Source: Chryseobacterium culicis | GTDB taxonomy: Bacteria > Bacteroidota > Bacteroidia > Flavobacteriales > Weeksellaceae | Direction of reading: 5' to 3' | Assembly: GCF_002979755.1 (NCBI RefSeq) | Contig: NZ_PCPP01000004.1 | Coordinates: 1-64,000 of the forward strand | Length of the DNA: 64,000 nucleotides | In this document: piece by piece, positions 8,733-20,196 of the stretch | Layout: each line of letters opens with the position of its first letter | Numbering within the stretch: the first letter of the stretch is position 1 | The notes under the pieces: generated by a model | Database searches by the model: none | Seen by the model: only the letters and a program-made list of their open reading frames with translations | Told to the model about the DNA's origin: nothing | Position numbers and translations under genes: made by a program

Positions 8733-10448
8733 ATGAAACTTAAAACGAAACTTACCTTAGGCGTTGGCCTTTTATTTCTGCTGATTGTTCTGCTTTCAGT
8801 GATAGGTTCTGTATATATTAATAAATTAAAATCTGATACTGAAAAAATCCTTACTGCCAATTACAACAGTCTGGAGTTTTCCAAAAATATGCTTCTGGCA
8901 CTGGATAATATCAGTACTGACAGTACCGTTGCGGTAGCAGATTTTCAGAAAAATAATAAACTTCAGGAAAAAAATCTTACTGAATTCGGAGAAAAAGAAG
9001 CCACTCAGAATCTGAATCTGCATTTCAACAGCTATCTGAAAGCTCCTGATATTCATAAAGAGAAACTCATCCGTGAAGATCTGTCCAAGATTATGTCTTT
9101 GAATATGAAAGGGATAGAACGAAAGAGTGATATCGCCATCATTACAGCAGAAAATGCCACTTTCTGGATTGTAAGTTTAGGAACGGTGTGCTTTCTGATT
9201 GCTTTTATTCTGCTTTTCAATTTACCACAAACGATTGCAGAACCTATCAATCAGCTTACTTTCAGTATCAAACAAATTGCTGATAAAAATTATAGTGAAA
9301 GAGTTCATTTTAAAGGAAGTGAGGAATTCAACAGCCTGGCAGAATCATTCAACAGTATGGCGGAGAAACTTCAGGAGTACGAAAGCAGTACACTTTCCAA
9401 GCAACTGATGGATAAAAAACGGATCGAAACATTGGTTAACAATATGCACGATGCGGTGATTGGGCTGGATGAAAATCATTTTATCTACATGATCAATGAT
9501 GAAGCTTTGAAGATTACGAACCTTCACAAGGAAGAAATTATTGGAAAAACTGCCCATGAAGTAGCTATCAACAATGATCTGATACGTGAACTGCTGAAAA
9601 ATATAGACCATCCGGTAAAAGATCCGATTAAGATTGTCCGTGATAACAAAGAAAACTATTTTGAACAGGATGTTATCCCCATCAATATAGTAAAGACAGG
9701 CGAAAAAGAGAAAAAATATATCGGAAAGGTAATCTTGTTGAGAAATATTACGCCTTTTAAAGAACTTGATTTTGCTAAAACCAATTTCATTGCAACAATA
9801 TCCCACGAACTGAAAACTCCAATTTCAGCTATAAAAATGGGCGTACAGCTTCTTGGGAACCAAAAATTCGGAGAACTGAACGAACAACAGCAGGAATTAT
9901 TGAAAAGCATTAATGAAGACGGACAGCGTTTACTGGATATCACAGGTGAGCTGCTTAACCTTTCCCAGGTAGAATCCGGAAATATAAGACTAACAGTGGA
10001 AAAATGCTCTCCTAAAGAAATTGTACAGACCGCTGTAAAAAATGTTGAAAAGCTTGCGGAACAGAAAAATATCTCCATCAGTACAGAATATCTGCTAGAA
10101 GATAGTGATGCCGTGACAGCAGATTTTGATAAAACAGTCTGGGTGATGAATAACTTTCTAACGAATGCCGTAAAGCACTCTTTCCAGGATGAAAATATTA
10201 AGATCGTGGTAGAAAAACTGAATTCATTGATTCAGTTCAGCATTATTGATACCGGAAGCGGGATTGATGAAAAATACCACCGCCAGATCTTTGACCGTTA
10301 TTTTCAGGTTCCCGGAGAACATCAGAATGGAACAGGCTTAGGTTTGGCCATTTCAAAAAACTTCATTGAGAAACAACATGGAGAAATAGGAGTGAAGAGT
10401 TCTCTGAATAATGGAAGTACTTTTTACTTCAGACTGCCGGTTTCATAA
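8733..10448 (+). CDS. Sensor histidine kinase of the split KdpD system
   Basis: The domain order in this 571-residue membrane kinase is: TM1 (about 7-29), a roughly 110-residue periplasmic domain, TM2 (about 139-160), HAMP linker, PAS-like domain, HisKA and HATPase_c. HisKA contains FIATISHELKTP with the phospho-accepting His. HATPase_c shows the N box NNFLTNAVKHS, G1 box DTGSGID and G2 box GTGLGLAI. It follows the KdpD-N gene by 6 bases. Together they probably make up the functional KdpD, signalling to the sigma-54 regulator at the other end of the cluster. Confidence 0.92.
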   Translation: MKLKTKLTLGVGLLFLLIVLLSVIGSVYINKLKSDTEKILTANYNSLEFSKNMLLALDNISTDSTVAVADFQKNNKLQEKNLTEFGEKEATQNLNLHFNSYLKAPDIHKEKLIREDLSKIMSLNMKGIERKSDIAIITAENATFWIVSLGTVCFLIAFILLFNLPQTIAEPINQLTFSIKQIADKNYSERVHFKGSEEFNSLAESFNSMAEKLQEYESSTLSKQLMDKKRIETLVNNMHDAVIGLDENHFIYMINDEALKITNLHKEEIIGKTAHEVAINNDLIRELLKNIDHPVKDPIKIVRDNKENYFEQDVIPINIVKTGEKEKKYIGKVILLRNITPFKELDFAKTNFIATISHELKTPISAIKMGVQLLGNQKFGELNEQQQELLKSINEDGQRLLDITGELLNLSQVESGNIRLTVEKCSPKEIVQTAVKNVEKLAEQKNISISTEYLLEDSDAVTADFDKTVWVMNNFLTNAVKHSFQDENIKIVVEKLNSLIQFSIIDTGSGIDEKYHRQIFDRYFQVPGEHQNGTGLGLAISKNFIEKQHGEIGVKSSLNNGSTFYFRLPVS

Positions 10449-10460
10449 GGATTATTGTTA

Positions 10461-10468
10461 TATATTTG
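10461..10468 (+). promoter_or_regulatory. Putative -7 element for the gene at 10526
   Basis: TATATTTG matches TAnnTTTG and lies 57 bases before the ATG. No TTG is seen at -33, so support is partial. Confidence 0.35.
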
Positions 10469-10525
10469 ACTCAGAAAATATCTGATTTTCTTATTAACAA
10501 CGTGTAATTCTATTCTTTTAAATTC

Positions 10526-10990
10526 ATGGATCCTTTTTTCTATTTGCCATTGGCAGGTATAGCATTTTTTATCGTTTCAAGAGTTTTCTTTTATACCCAG
10601 AAAAATAAAATTATTGAAAAATATCAACAGCCGGATGCGGTAATTTTTAAAAATATCCATGGTACAATTGTTTCAGTAAGTAAAGGAGGTCTTAGCTATA
10701 GTAAAAAATTTCAATGGTGTAGTTTTGAAATTTTCATGAATCAGAATTCTATATTTTTGTTTCCTAAAGATTTTTATATTTTTCCTGGTAAGTGTATTAA
10801 TCTGAGATTTGGATCAGATCGCAGAAATACAAGAAAGCCTGAAGTTCTGAGAGAGTTTCATATCCATGATAATTCTGTGGAATTGATTCTTTATCCTGAT
10901 TGGATGCCCAATACAAAACGTACCATTTCTTTGGAAGGATTAAACAAGGACGAAATTTTACTGTTTCGGAAAGCTTTGATTAAAGAATAA
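10526..10990 (+). CDS. Hypothetical membrane-anchored protein, 154 aa
   Basis: An N-terminal hydrophobic helix (about 5-24) is followed by a soluble domain rich in beta-type sequence (FKNIHGTIVSVSKGGLSY and later SVELILYPDWMP). This looks like a small beta domain facing the cytoplasm, but I cannot name a family. It begins 77 bases after the kinase gene behind its own promoter-like motif, so it is probably not part of the kdp operon. Confidence 0.6.
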   Translation: MDPFFYLPLAGIAFFIVSRVFFYTQKNKIIEKYQQPDAVIFKNIHGTIVSVSKGGLSYSKKFQWCSFEIFMNQNSIFLFPKDFYIFPGKCINLRFGSDRRNTRKPEVLREFHIHDNSVELILYPDWMPNTKRTISLEGLNKDEILLFRKALIKE

Positions 10991-11060
10991 TAGTATTTCA
11001 CACTACCGGTTTGGAAGGATTATTATATTTTAGCGCTATTAAATTAAATAACCTATACCT

Positions 11061-11564
11061 GTGAATATTAAAACAATTGCTCTTTTTTTTGGACTAATAA
11101 TTTCGAATTTTTGCTTTAGTCAACAAGAATTTCGTGAAAATTTTACTTTAAAACTTCCGGTTGATTCTGTGAGATACTATCAGCAGGAAGTTAAAAAATC
11201 TCCATATTTTGTTGAGGAAAATACTTTGCAAATTTATCCTGGTGAACACTTATTTATTGAAGCAGATGTTAAAGAGGGAAAACTGGAATTTATGAAGGTG
11301 GTTAAAGAGAATGTAAACCCGTCAAAGACCATAGAAATAGAGTTTTCGCAGGATGTTGAAGACAGAAAACATAAAGGAATGATGCTTCAAGTAAGTAATC
11401 CCTTTGATAAAAATCTCTTATATGATGCGACAATGTATACTGTAGGGGAACCTAAATGGGTTGACACCTCCATTCTTCCGGTAAAACCTAAGTTAATAGG
11501 CTTTGAGTTATGGAACGACGTTATTATTACCCTTGTCCTTCATGACTGGAGATTACAAAACTGA
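11061..11564 (+). CDS. Hypothetical secreted protein, 167 aa
   Basis: It starts at a GTG and has a Sec signal peptide ending around NFCFSQ|QEF. The mature part is a compact domain with acidic and beta-rich character and no motif I recognise. No usable ATG precedes the signal sequence. It lies in the same orientation as another small secreted protein at 11600 and is probably periplasmic or exported. Confidence 0.6.
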   Translation: MNIKTIALFFGLIISNFCFSQQEFRENFTLKLPVDSVRYYQQEVKKSPYFVEENTLQIYPGEHLFIEADVKEGKLEFMKVVKENVNPSKTIEIEFSQDVEDRKHKGMMLQVSNPFDKNLLYDATMYTVGEPKWVDTSILPVKPKLIGFELWNDVIITLVLHDWRLQN

Positions 11565-11577
11565 TAATCCTATTCTT

Positions 11578-11585
11578 TATATTTG
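11578..11585 (+). promoter_or_regulatory. Putative -7 element for the gene at 11600
   Basis: TATATTTG is an exact TAnnTTTG match 14 bases before the ATG, implying a very short leader. The -33 TTG is not evident. Confidence 0.4.
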
Positions 11586-11599
11586 TCATAAAAATAGAA

Positions 11600-12058
11600 A
11601 TGAGAAAGACTTTAGCATTTATATTATTTTCAGTCGTACTGAGTATTCAGATCTCTGCTCAGACCTTCACATTAGAACAGCTTGACGGTTTCAATAAACT
11701 TACAATGGATGAGTTTAAAAAGGAAATGAAACAGCAAAAGTTCAAGTTTTATGACAGAACTGAAGGGCTGCGTTTCGCTTTAACCGAATATGAAGCCCCC
11801 GATTATACCTCAAAAATTGGGAAGTTTGAATATGCTGAAGAAAAATCAGAAGACAGAATTGAATTTGAGTTTAAAACAAAGAAAGAATATGATCAGTACC
11901 TTACACTGATTTTAGCCGACGGATATAAACCAACAGAAAAAGGAAAAATTATCACCAAAGAGCCATATGTAGATTACTACAAGGATAAAGAACATTTCAG
12001 GCTGATTCTGCCAAAGACAGGAGAAAGTTCTCCATATACTATTATTGCTTTTAAGTGA
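11600..12058 (+). CDS. Hypothetical secreted protein, 152 aa
   Basis: A signal peptide (MRKTLAFILFSVVLSIQISAQ) precedes a charged, lysine/glutamate-rich mature domain of about 130 residues with repeated aromatic positions. I know no family for it. It ends just before a strong bidirectional terminator shared with the convergent T9SS gene. Confidence 0.65.
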   Translation: MRKTLAFILFSVVLSIQISAQTFTLEQLDGFNKLTMDEFKKEMKQQKFKFYDRTEGLRFALTEYEAPDYTSKIGKFEYAEEKSEDRIEFEFKTKKEYDQYLTLILADGYKPTEKGKIITKEPYVDYYKDKEHFRLILPKTGESSPYTIIAFK

Positions 12059-12094
12059 AATATGAATTTTGAGACAGATTCGAAAACATAAAAA

Positions 12095-12117
12095 GGCTGC
12101 GAATAATTTTCGCAGCC
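12095..12117. terminator. Bidirectional terminator between convergent genes
   Basis: The 9-bp stem GGCTGCGAA/TTCGCAGCC has a 5-nt loop. It is followed by TTTTTTT on the plus strand and by TTTT on the minus strand, so it can end transcription of both the small secreted gene and the T9SS gene at 12140. Confidence 0.9.
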
Positions 12118-12139
12118 CTTTTTTATAACATTTACAAGT

Positions 12140-14431
12140 CTACTCTTTAATAAACTTCTGTACAATTACATTCTCTTTCGTGAAAGCTTTTAGAATATAG
12201 TTTCCTTTAGTAAGTTCAGAAACAGAAATTGAGTTTCCTGTTACACTTAATGAGCTGATAATTCTTCCAGTCGCATCATAGATTTCAGCTTTGATGATTT
12301 CCTGCTTGGATCTGATATTTAAAACATCTTTTGCAGGATTAGGATAAACAGAAATACTCTGGTTTTCCTTATGGGTTTCTGCTGTTGCCAATACATTTTG
12401 AACACTTGTCGTATAAGTATTGGTAATAATCGGATGGTTGTAATCAAAATAGATTTTTGCAGTATTGCTGAAGCTATCCCCAAGATTTAAGGTAGACTTT
12501 GTTTTGATTTTAAACGAAACATATCCATCATTATTCGCATTATTAAAAGGAAGCTGAATATTTTCAAAGATAAATTCAACGATATTCGGACTGCTGATTT
12601 TAGTCACAAAATTATGGCTTCCACTTAACGCAACAAGCGAAGAAATATCAAATTTATTTATGTCAATTTCATCCTTTACCACAATATTCTGTGCATTGGC
12701 TGTTCCTGTATTTTCAAACCGGATCAGGTAATGAACATAGTCTCCCACCTGAGTTTGGGTGATCGAAGTTCCCTCCAGACAGGTTTTATCATTGGGATCA
12801 AAAGAGTTGACCACAGTTTGGTTTAATGTAAAACTATTGTCAGCAGGCGTTTCATCAGTTGCACCATTGATCTGTGCCGTGTAATGCAGAATATCACCTC
12901 CATTGACTGGCGGAGTTTGTGTTGGAGTATTTAATTTCAGAGTTACGGTAATTTCTTTGGTTTCAAAAGGAAGAAGATTTGTGAAGTTCCAGTTCAACAT
13001 TCCGGTAGATTGAGCGCTTGGAGATGTCGTTGCACTCAGATAGTTCATCAGGTTATTATTGAAATTAAAAACTATATTTCCCGACTGAGGTGCAGTACCT
13101 TTGTTTTTATAGATGATTTTATATTTTGATTCAAAACCAGGTGAAGCTGCTGTCACAGGGATAAGAACCGTTTCTAAATCATTGTGAATCCCGTTGGGAG
13201 TAATGCAGAAATTTTGAGTGAAAGGACTTACCTGTTGAGGGAAATTAACCGTAAAGTTTGCCGGAGAAATATTGAAATAGGTCGGATTTTCCAGAACCGG
13301 AGTTACCGTATGACTACCTGCCTGTACCGGAATACTGTAATTTCCGGAATTATTGGCAATCATGCTTCCTGTTATTCCGCCTCCTGCTATTGTGAATTTC
13401 TGAAAAGCTTTGTTGGGATCATTGGGATCGCATCCGTTATTGTTGATGTCAGCTTTTGTATTCCCTTGAATAGTATAGAATGTGCCTCCCGGGGTGAATG
13501 AGCAATAGGAATTGACCATAGTAGTGGGTAACAAAGAAGTGATATTGGGAATTTCAAAATCATCTGCACAGATATAAACAAGATTGGGAGTCCCTGAAAA
13601 TGTTGAAGTATTATTCTGTGTAAAGTTATTGACCCCATTTTTAATAAATAAATACTTAAGATTCGGATTCATATCACATCCGAAAATTTGAAGTTTTTCA
13701 TTTTGGGAGAGATCAATACTTGTAAATTTATTGTAGGTACAATTTAGGGATTCAATTTTTGGAAAAGCACTGAAATCGAGTGACGTAAACTTATTACCGG
13801 GGATCCCTAGAAATTTCAGATTAGGAGTCTGGTTTAAAGGAAGTGTCTGAAGATTATTGGAAACCAGTGATAAGTTGGTAAGATTCGTGTTGTTATTTAA
13901 AAAGATATTAGCAAGCTGGCACTGGGTCATATTCACATCATATAAATTTGTCAATCCTGATAGATCAATCGAAAGGACTTTAGTAAAGAAAATATCCAGA
14001 TCATGCAACTGGCTGCAACCCTGAAGATTTACTGATGACAAAACATAGCATCTGCTGATATCCAGTTTATATAATACTGTATTGTTACTAAGGTCTATAC
14101 TTTGTAACAGTGGAAAATTGTCAATATTAAAATGTGTCAGATTCGTAAAGCTTTTTATCCCTTCTATTGAAATCACATTATTAGAAAAGGAGGTGTAATT
14201 TTGCAAAGTAGTGGTGTCAAAGTTTAATTTACTGATGTTGGCGGCTTCAGATAACTGGATTTCTCCATCATGGTTGGTATCAATAATTGTACTGTTACCC
14301 ATAATATTTGTAGCCAGATAAGGTATATTGGCTACCAGCAGGCTTTTAAAATTAGCATCAGGAATATTGACAATCTGCGACTGAAGTACAGAAAATAGAG
14401 TCAGCAGAATGGCTGAGTAGAGTTTTTTCAT
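12140..14431 (-). CDS. Type IX secreted LRR protein with C-terminal sorting domain
   Basis: The 763-residue exported protein has four parts. A signal peptide comes first (MKKLYSAILLTLFSVLQSQ). A leucine-rich-repeat-like region follows (about 20-310) with many L-x-x-L-x-L and NN/NL ladder positions. Next come Ig/CARDB-like beta domains with the SFDPNDK motif seen in Bacteroidetes surface proteins. The last 70 residues form a T9SS type A sorting domain starting SVYPNPAKD. The product should be moved across the outer membrane by the type IX system and attached or released. The ligand is unknown; adhesion or protein binding is the usual guess for such LRR modules. Confidence 0.88.
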   Translation of the reverse strand: MKKLYSAILLTLFSVLQSQIVNIPDANFKSLLVANIPYLATNIMGNSTIIDTNHDGEIQLSEAANISKLNFDTTTLQNYTSFSNNVISIEGIKSFTNLTHFNIDNFPLLQSIDLSNNTVLYKLDISRCYVLSSVNLQGCSQLHDLDIFFTKVLSIDLSGLTNLYDVNMTQCQLANIFLNNNTNLTNLSLVSNNLQTLPLNQTPNLKFLGIPGNKFTSLDFSAFPKIESLNCTYNKFTSIDLSQNEKLQIFGCDMNPNLKYLFIKNGVNNFTQNNTSTFSGTPNLVYICADDFEIPNITSLLPTTMVNSYCSFTPGGTFYTIQGNTKADINNNGCDPNDPNKAFQKFTIAGGGITGSMIANNSGNYSIPVQAGSHTVTPVLENPTYFNISPANFTVNFPQQVSPFTQNFCITPNGIHNDLETVLIPVTAASPGFESKYKIIYKNKGTAPQSGNIVFNFNNNLMNYLSATTSPSAQSTGMLNWNFTNLLPFETKEITVTLKLNTPTQTPPVNGGDILHYTAQINGATDETPADNSFTLNQTVVNSFDPNDKTCLEGTSITQTQVGDYVHYLIRFENTGTANAQNIVVKDEIDINKFDISSLVALSGSHNFVTKISSPNIVEFIFENIQLPFNNANNDGYVSFKIKTKSTLNLGDSFSNTAKIYFDYNHPIITNTYTTSVQNVLATAETHKENQSISVYPNPAKDVLNIRSKQEIIKAEIYDATGRIISSLSVTGNSISVSELTKGNYILKAFTKENVIVQKFIKE

Positions 14432-14482
14432 GGTTGAGTTGGTTACGTTTTAGTTTTTTACTATTTGATTACAAATCAAAAG

Positions 14483-14490
14483 CAAATGTA
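14483..14490 (-). promoter_or_regulatory. Putative -7 element of the T9SS LRR gene
   Basis: On the minus strand TACATTTG matches TAnnTTTG, about 52 bases upstream of the ATG. No -33 TTG was found. Confidence 0.4.
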
Positions 14491-14562
14491 AACTTTTAAG
14501 TGAATACTTTATTGTTTTTTTATCTCTGAATTCAAAGCACTTATGTCAAAATGAAAATAAAA

Positions 14563-14588
14563 AAGACTGTGATAGATTTCACAGTCTT
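14563..14588 (-). terminator. Terminator downstream of ligA
   Basis: The 10-bp perfect stem AAGACTGTGA/TCACAGTCTT has a 6-nt loop and is followed on the minus strand by TTTTATTTT. It lies 25 bases after the ligA stop codon. Confidence 0.85.
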
Positions 14589-14613
14589 ATATAAATGATT
14601 AAATCATTATTCT

Positions 14614-16758
<2,145 letters not shown>

Positions 16759-16834
16759 TTAATTTAACATAACGTTCTGATTTAATTAAAAAAATGTTAA
16801 AACTTTCTTAAACACTGCGCTCTTAAAGTCAAAA

Positions 16835-16842
16835 TACCTTTG
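16835..16842 (+). promoter_or_regulatory. Putative -7 element of the TonB receptor gene
   Basis: TACCTTTG is an exact TAnnTTTG match. It predicts a leader of roughly 95 bases before the ATG at 16945. No clear -33 TTG. Confidence 0.45.
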
Positions 16843-16944
16843 CACATCTAATGGAAAAACACCTCATCATGATCTATCATCATGAAAATCAAAGAGGTTT
16901 CCTGGCGAAAATCAAAAAATTAATAATATAGATCTTCGGAAGAA

Positions 16945-19900
16945 ATGAAAAAAGTAAAGATTGTACTGGGATTATTGTTTTTAGGGCTTGGGACAATGGC
17001 ATATGCACAGACCACGCAGGCTTCTATTGTAGGGAAAGTTACCGGGCCGGGAACTGTGGCTCAGGAAAAAGTGAAAGTAACGATCGTGAATGAATCTACC
17101 GGATTCAGAACAGAAACGGAAACGAACTCGAAAGGGGAGTATATTTTTAAAGAAATTCCTCTTGGTGGGCCTTACACTGTCATTGTAAATGATGATAAAA
17201 AAGAAGGTTACAATGTCAACTTCGGGGATCAGGTTACCGTAAATATGGATCTTGGAAGTGAGAAACAAATTGAAGAAGTAAAGATTACGGGAAATCTTAA
17301 AAACAAGATCGGAAACCTTGGAGCTGCTACAGCAATTTCTGCTAAAAATATCAGTATACTTCCGGTAAACGGACGAAACTTTGCGAATCTAGCCGAATTA
17401 TCACCATTAAGCGGAAAAGGTGGAAACCTTTCCGGACAGCTTGGATCTTCCACAAACTTTACTATTGATGGAATGACAGCCAAAAACCCTACTTCTGCAG
17501 GAGCCACTACCAGCCGAAGTGGTGCCCCTTTCTCCATTTCTATTGAAGCAGTACGTGAATTCAAAATTACAACCAACCAATATGATGTGACATTGGGAAG
17601 AAGCGGAGGTGGAACGGTAAGTGCCGTTACCAAATCAGGAACCAATAAATTTTCAGGAAGTGCCTGGGAATATTTAAGAACCAACTGGCTTTCCAGTCCA
17701 TATGATATCAGAGGGAACAAAAGAGATAATGATTTCTCTACTTCTCAGTTCGGATTTTCATTGGGAGGTCCCATCATTAAAAATAAATTACATTTCTTCG
17801 TAGCATGGGATCACCAGCTGGATTCAAGACCTTTGATCATTGCTGATATCAAATCTCCGGATGATGAGAAGAGGTTTAATACCACAACACAGACTCTTAA
17901 TCAGTTTGTGGATATTGCAAGAGCAAAATATGGCGTGGGAAGCAGTCCTCAGTTTGGAAGTTTTGACAAAGTAAGAAACTCAGATGCAGGATTTTTACGT
18001 TTAGACTGGCAGATTAATGAGAAGCACTTATTAACATTAAGAAATAACTTCACCTATGACCTGAATAAAAACGGGTTGGGGGATAATACCAATATCAATT
18101 TCTTTGAATCTTACGGAAACGACAAAAATCTTGATAACAGCTTATTGTTAACCTTAAGGTCAAATCTGAAACCTAATTTAACCAATGAATTAAAGGCTCA
18201 GTATCTTTATACTTTCCAGGACAGTTACCAGAACAATCAGCTGGGAAAACCTGTGCCAAGAGCGATTGTTGAAGGAGTAGCATCAAGTGCCGGATCTACT
18301 AATATTCAGATTGGAGGACACCGTTTTGCCCAGGAAAGCTTTAGAAATAATGTATTCCAGATTGTAGACAACTTGTACTACAATACAGATAAAGTAAAAT
18401 ATACTTTCGGAGCTGATTTGATGTATACAACTTCAAAATCGGTCTACGGAAGTGAAGTAAACGGAAGATTCCATTTCCAGGGAATAAGTAATTTTGATGC
18501 GATGACTCCTTACAGATTCTATAGAGAAGTTCCTTTGATGGAAGATCCGTCTGTAAGGTCAAATATCTGGAATCTCGGTGTCTATGGACAGTTTCAGACG
18601 AAAGTGGCAAAAGGTCTTGACTTAATGGCTGGTTTGAGGTTAGACTACGGAGGGTATCCTAAAGCAGAATTCAACCAGAAACTGTTTGATGAAATGGGAA
18701 TCAGAACTGATAATCAGATCAAATCATTTGTGATCCAGCCGAGATTCCAGTTTGACTGGAATATCAATGAAGGAAATAAAGACTTCCTTAAGTTCGGTGC
18801 CGGAATTTTCTCTTCCGATATCAACAATTATATGATCATCAACAACCTTGTATTCGATGGAAAACATTTGGCTACAGTGGATGTCACGGCTAAAGATGTC
18901 CCTTTCCCGGATTTCAACAAATATAGAAATGATTATAATTCGGTGCCTTCACTTTCCCAGTTTCAGATTCCAACCATCAATTATACGGGTAAAGATGCAA
19001 AGATTCCAATCGTTTATAAAGCGAATATCTCTTATACCCATTTCTTCAATGAAAGATTCAGAGCAGGTATTGCAGGATACATGGCATTAGGTAGAAATAA
19101 TTACTATTACTACGACAGAAACATGGTGGCAAATCCTTTCTTTACATTGGCTAATGAAGGCGGAAGAGGTGTATTCATTCCTACAGGTGCCATTACCAAT
19201 AATGCCAATAACAGTGTAAGTTTCGACTGGAAACAGGGAAGAATCAATAATAATTTCGGAAGAGTACTGGAATTGGTGAGTGATGGTAAAGTAAACCAGT
19301 TCTCATTCGTCATAGATACAAGCTACCGTTACTGGAAAGACGGAGAAATCACAGCGAGTTATACATGGTCTGATATCAAAGACAATACCTCTTATAACGG
19401 AAACGTAGCGAACTCAGCAACCTTGTCCACCATGATTCAAAGTGATCCGAGAGATTTAAGAATGACGTATTCTGATAACCAATTTAGAAATAAAGTAGTG
19501 ATCTATGGGAATTCTCCTACCATTGCAGGATTTACCCTAGGAATCAGATATTCAGGAATTGGAGGAACCCGTTTCTCAGCAACAACCGGAGGAAATATCA
19601 ATGGTGATTTCGTAGATTCCAATGACCTTGCCTTTATCTTCCCAAATCTTACCAAATCCATTCTGGATGATCCACAGGTAGGGCAGGCTCTGAAAGATTA
19701 TATCAACGAGTATAATGGTAAAATTGCAGAACGTAATGGAGGTAAAAATGGCTTCTATGGCGTTTGGGATGTACGTGTAGCGAAGAAAATTAAATTTGAT
19801 AAAGTAGGAGCTTTTGAACTTTCTGTTGATATCTTCAATGTGGCAAACCTGCTTAATAAAGAATGGGGTGTAAACAACTCATATGGAAATACCTCTCTGT

Positions 19901-20028
19901 ATAAAGTAACCAAATTTAATAAGGAGACCATGCAGTATGAATATACTAAAAACGTAAGTGGAGGAGGTTTGGTTCCAATGTCTGGAAATCCATACCAGAT
20001 TCAGATTGGGGCGAAGTATTCCTTCTAA
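16945..20028 (+). CDS. TonB-dependent outer-membrane receptor, Oar-like
   Basis: The 1027-residue protein has a signal peptide (ending TMAYAQ), a carboxypeptidase-regulatory-like beta domain (about 25-105), a plug domain (about 115-230) and a long beta barrel ending in a terminal Phe (KYSF). The plug region with AVREFKI, the TLGRSGGGTV motif and the SGTNKFSG segment are typical of Oar-type TonB receptors. It imports or senses a ligand at the outer membrane with TonB energy. The next gene downstream is a secreted glycerophosphodiesterase, which hints at a phosphodiester or lipid-derived ligand, but a repeat element lies between them and the substrate is not shown by sequence. Confidence 0.9.
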   Translation: MKKVKIVLGLLFLGLGTMAYAQTTQASIVGKVTGPGTVAQEKVKVTIVNESTGFRTETETNSKGEYIFKEIPLGGPYTVIVNDDKKEGYNVNFGDQVTVNMDLGSEKQIEEVKITGNLKNKIGNLGAATAISAKNISILPVNGRNFANLAELSPLSGKGGNLSGQLGSSTNFTIDGMTAKNPTSAGATTSRSGAPFSISIEAVREFKITTNQYDVTLGRSGGGTVSAVTKSGTNKFSGSAWEYLRTNWLSSPYDIRGNKRDNDFSTSQFGFSLGGPIIKNKLHFFVAWDHQLDSRPLIIADIKSPDDEKRFNTTTQTLNQFVDIARAKYGVGSSPQFGSFDKVRNSDAGFLRLDWQINEKHLLTLRNNFTYDLNKNGLGDNTNINFFESYGNDKNLDNSLLLTLRSNLKPNLTNELKAQYLYTFQDSYQNNQLGKPVPRAIVEGVASSAGSTNIQIGGHRFAQESFRNNVFQIVDNLYYNTDKVKYTFGADLMYTTSKSVYGSEVNGRFHFQGISNFDAMTPYRFYREVPLMEDPSVRSNIWNLGVYGQFQTKVAKGLDLMAGLRLDYGGYPKAEFNQKLFDEMGIRTDNQIKSFVIQPRFQFDWNINEGNKDFLKFGAGIFSSDINNYMIINNLVFDGKHLATVDVTAKDVPFPDFNKYRNDYNSVPSLSQFQIPTINYTGKDAKIPIVYKANISYTHFFNERFRAGIAGYMALGRNNYYYYDRNMVANPFFTLANEGGRGVFIPTGAITNNANNSVSFDWKQGRINNNFGRVLELVSDGKVNQFSFVIDTSYRYWKDGEITASYTWSDIKDNTSYNGNVANSATLSTMIQSDPRDLRMTYSDNQFRNKVVIYGNSPTIAGFTLGIRYSGIGGTRFSATTGGNINGDFVDSNDLAFIFPNLTKSILDDPQVGQALKDYINEYNGKIAERNGGKNGFYGVWDVRVAKKIKFDKVGAFELSVDIFNVANLLNKEWGVNNSYGNTSLYKVTKFNKETMQYEYTKNVSGGGLVPMSGNPYQIQIGAKYSF

Positions 20029-20042
20029 CAATTATCTTGTGT

Positions 20043-20128
20043 AACCACTGAAGGCATAAAAGAAAATGAGGCAGCTGCTGTAAATCTTACTTAGCTGTAG
20101 TCTGTAAATCTTTTATGTCTTTGTGGTT
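20043..20128. repeat. Intergenic repeat with AACCAC...GTGGTT ends
   Basis: AACCAC plus CATAAAAGA near the left end pairs with TCTTTTATG plus GTGGTT at the right end, giving a long hairpin with a loop of about 45 bases. The terminal motif is shared with 27571-27735. It may double as a transcription terminator after the TonB receptor gene. Confidence 0.55.
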
Positions 20129-20196
20129 TTTATTTATTAATAACTACCTTTATCAGGAAGTTTCACAACTTTATTTTTAATAATTTAAATTATATT

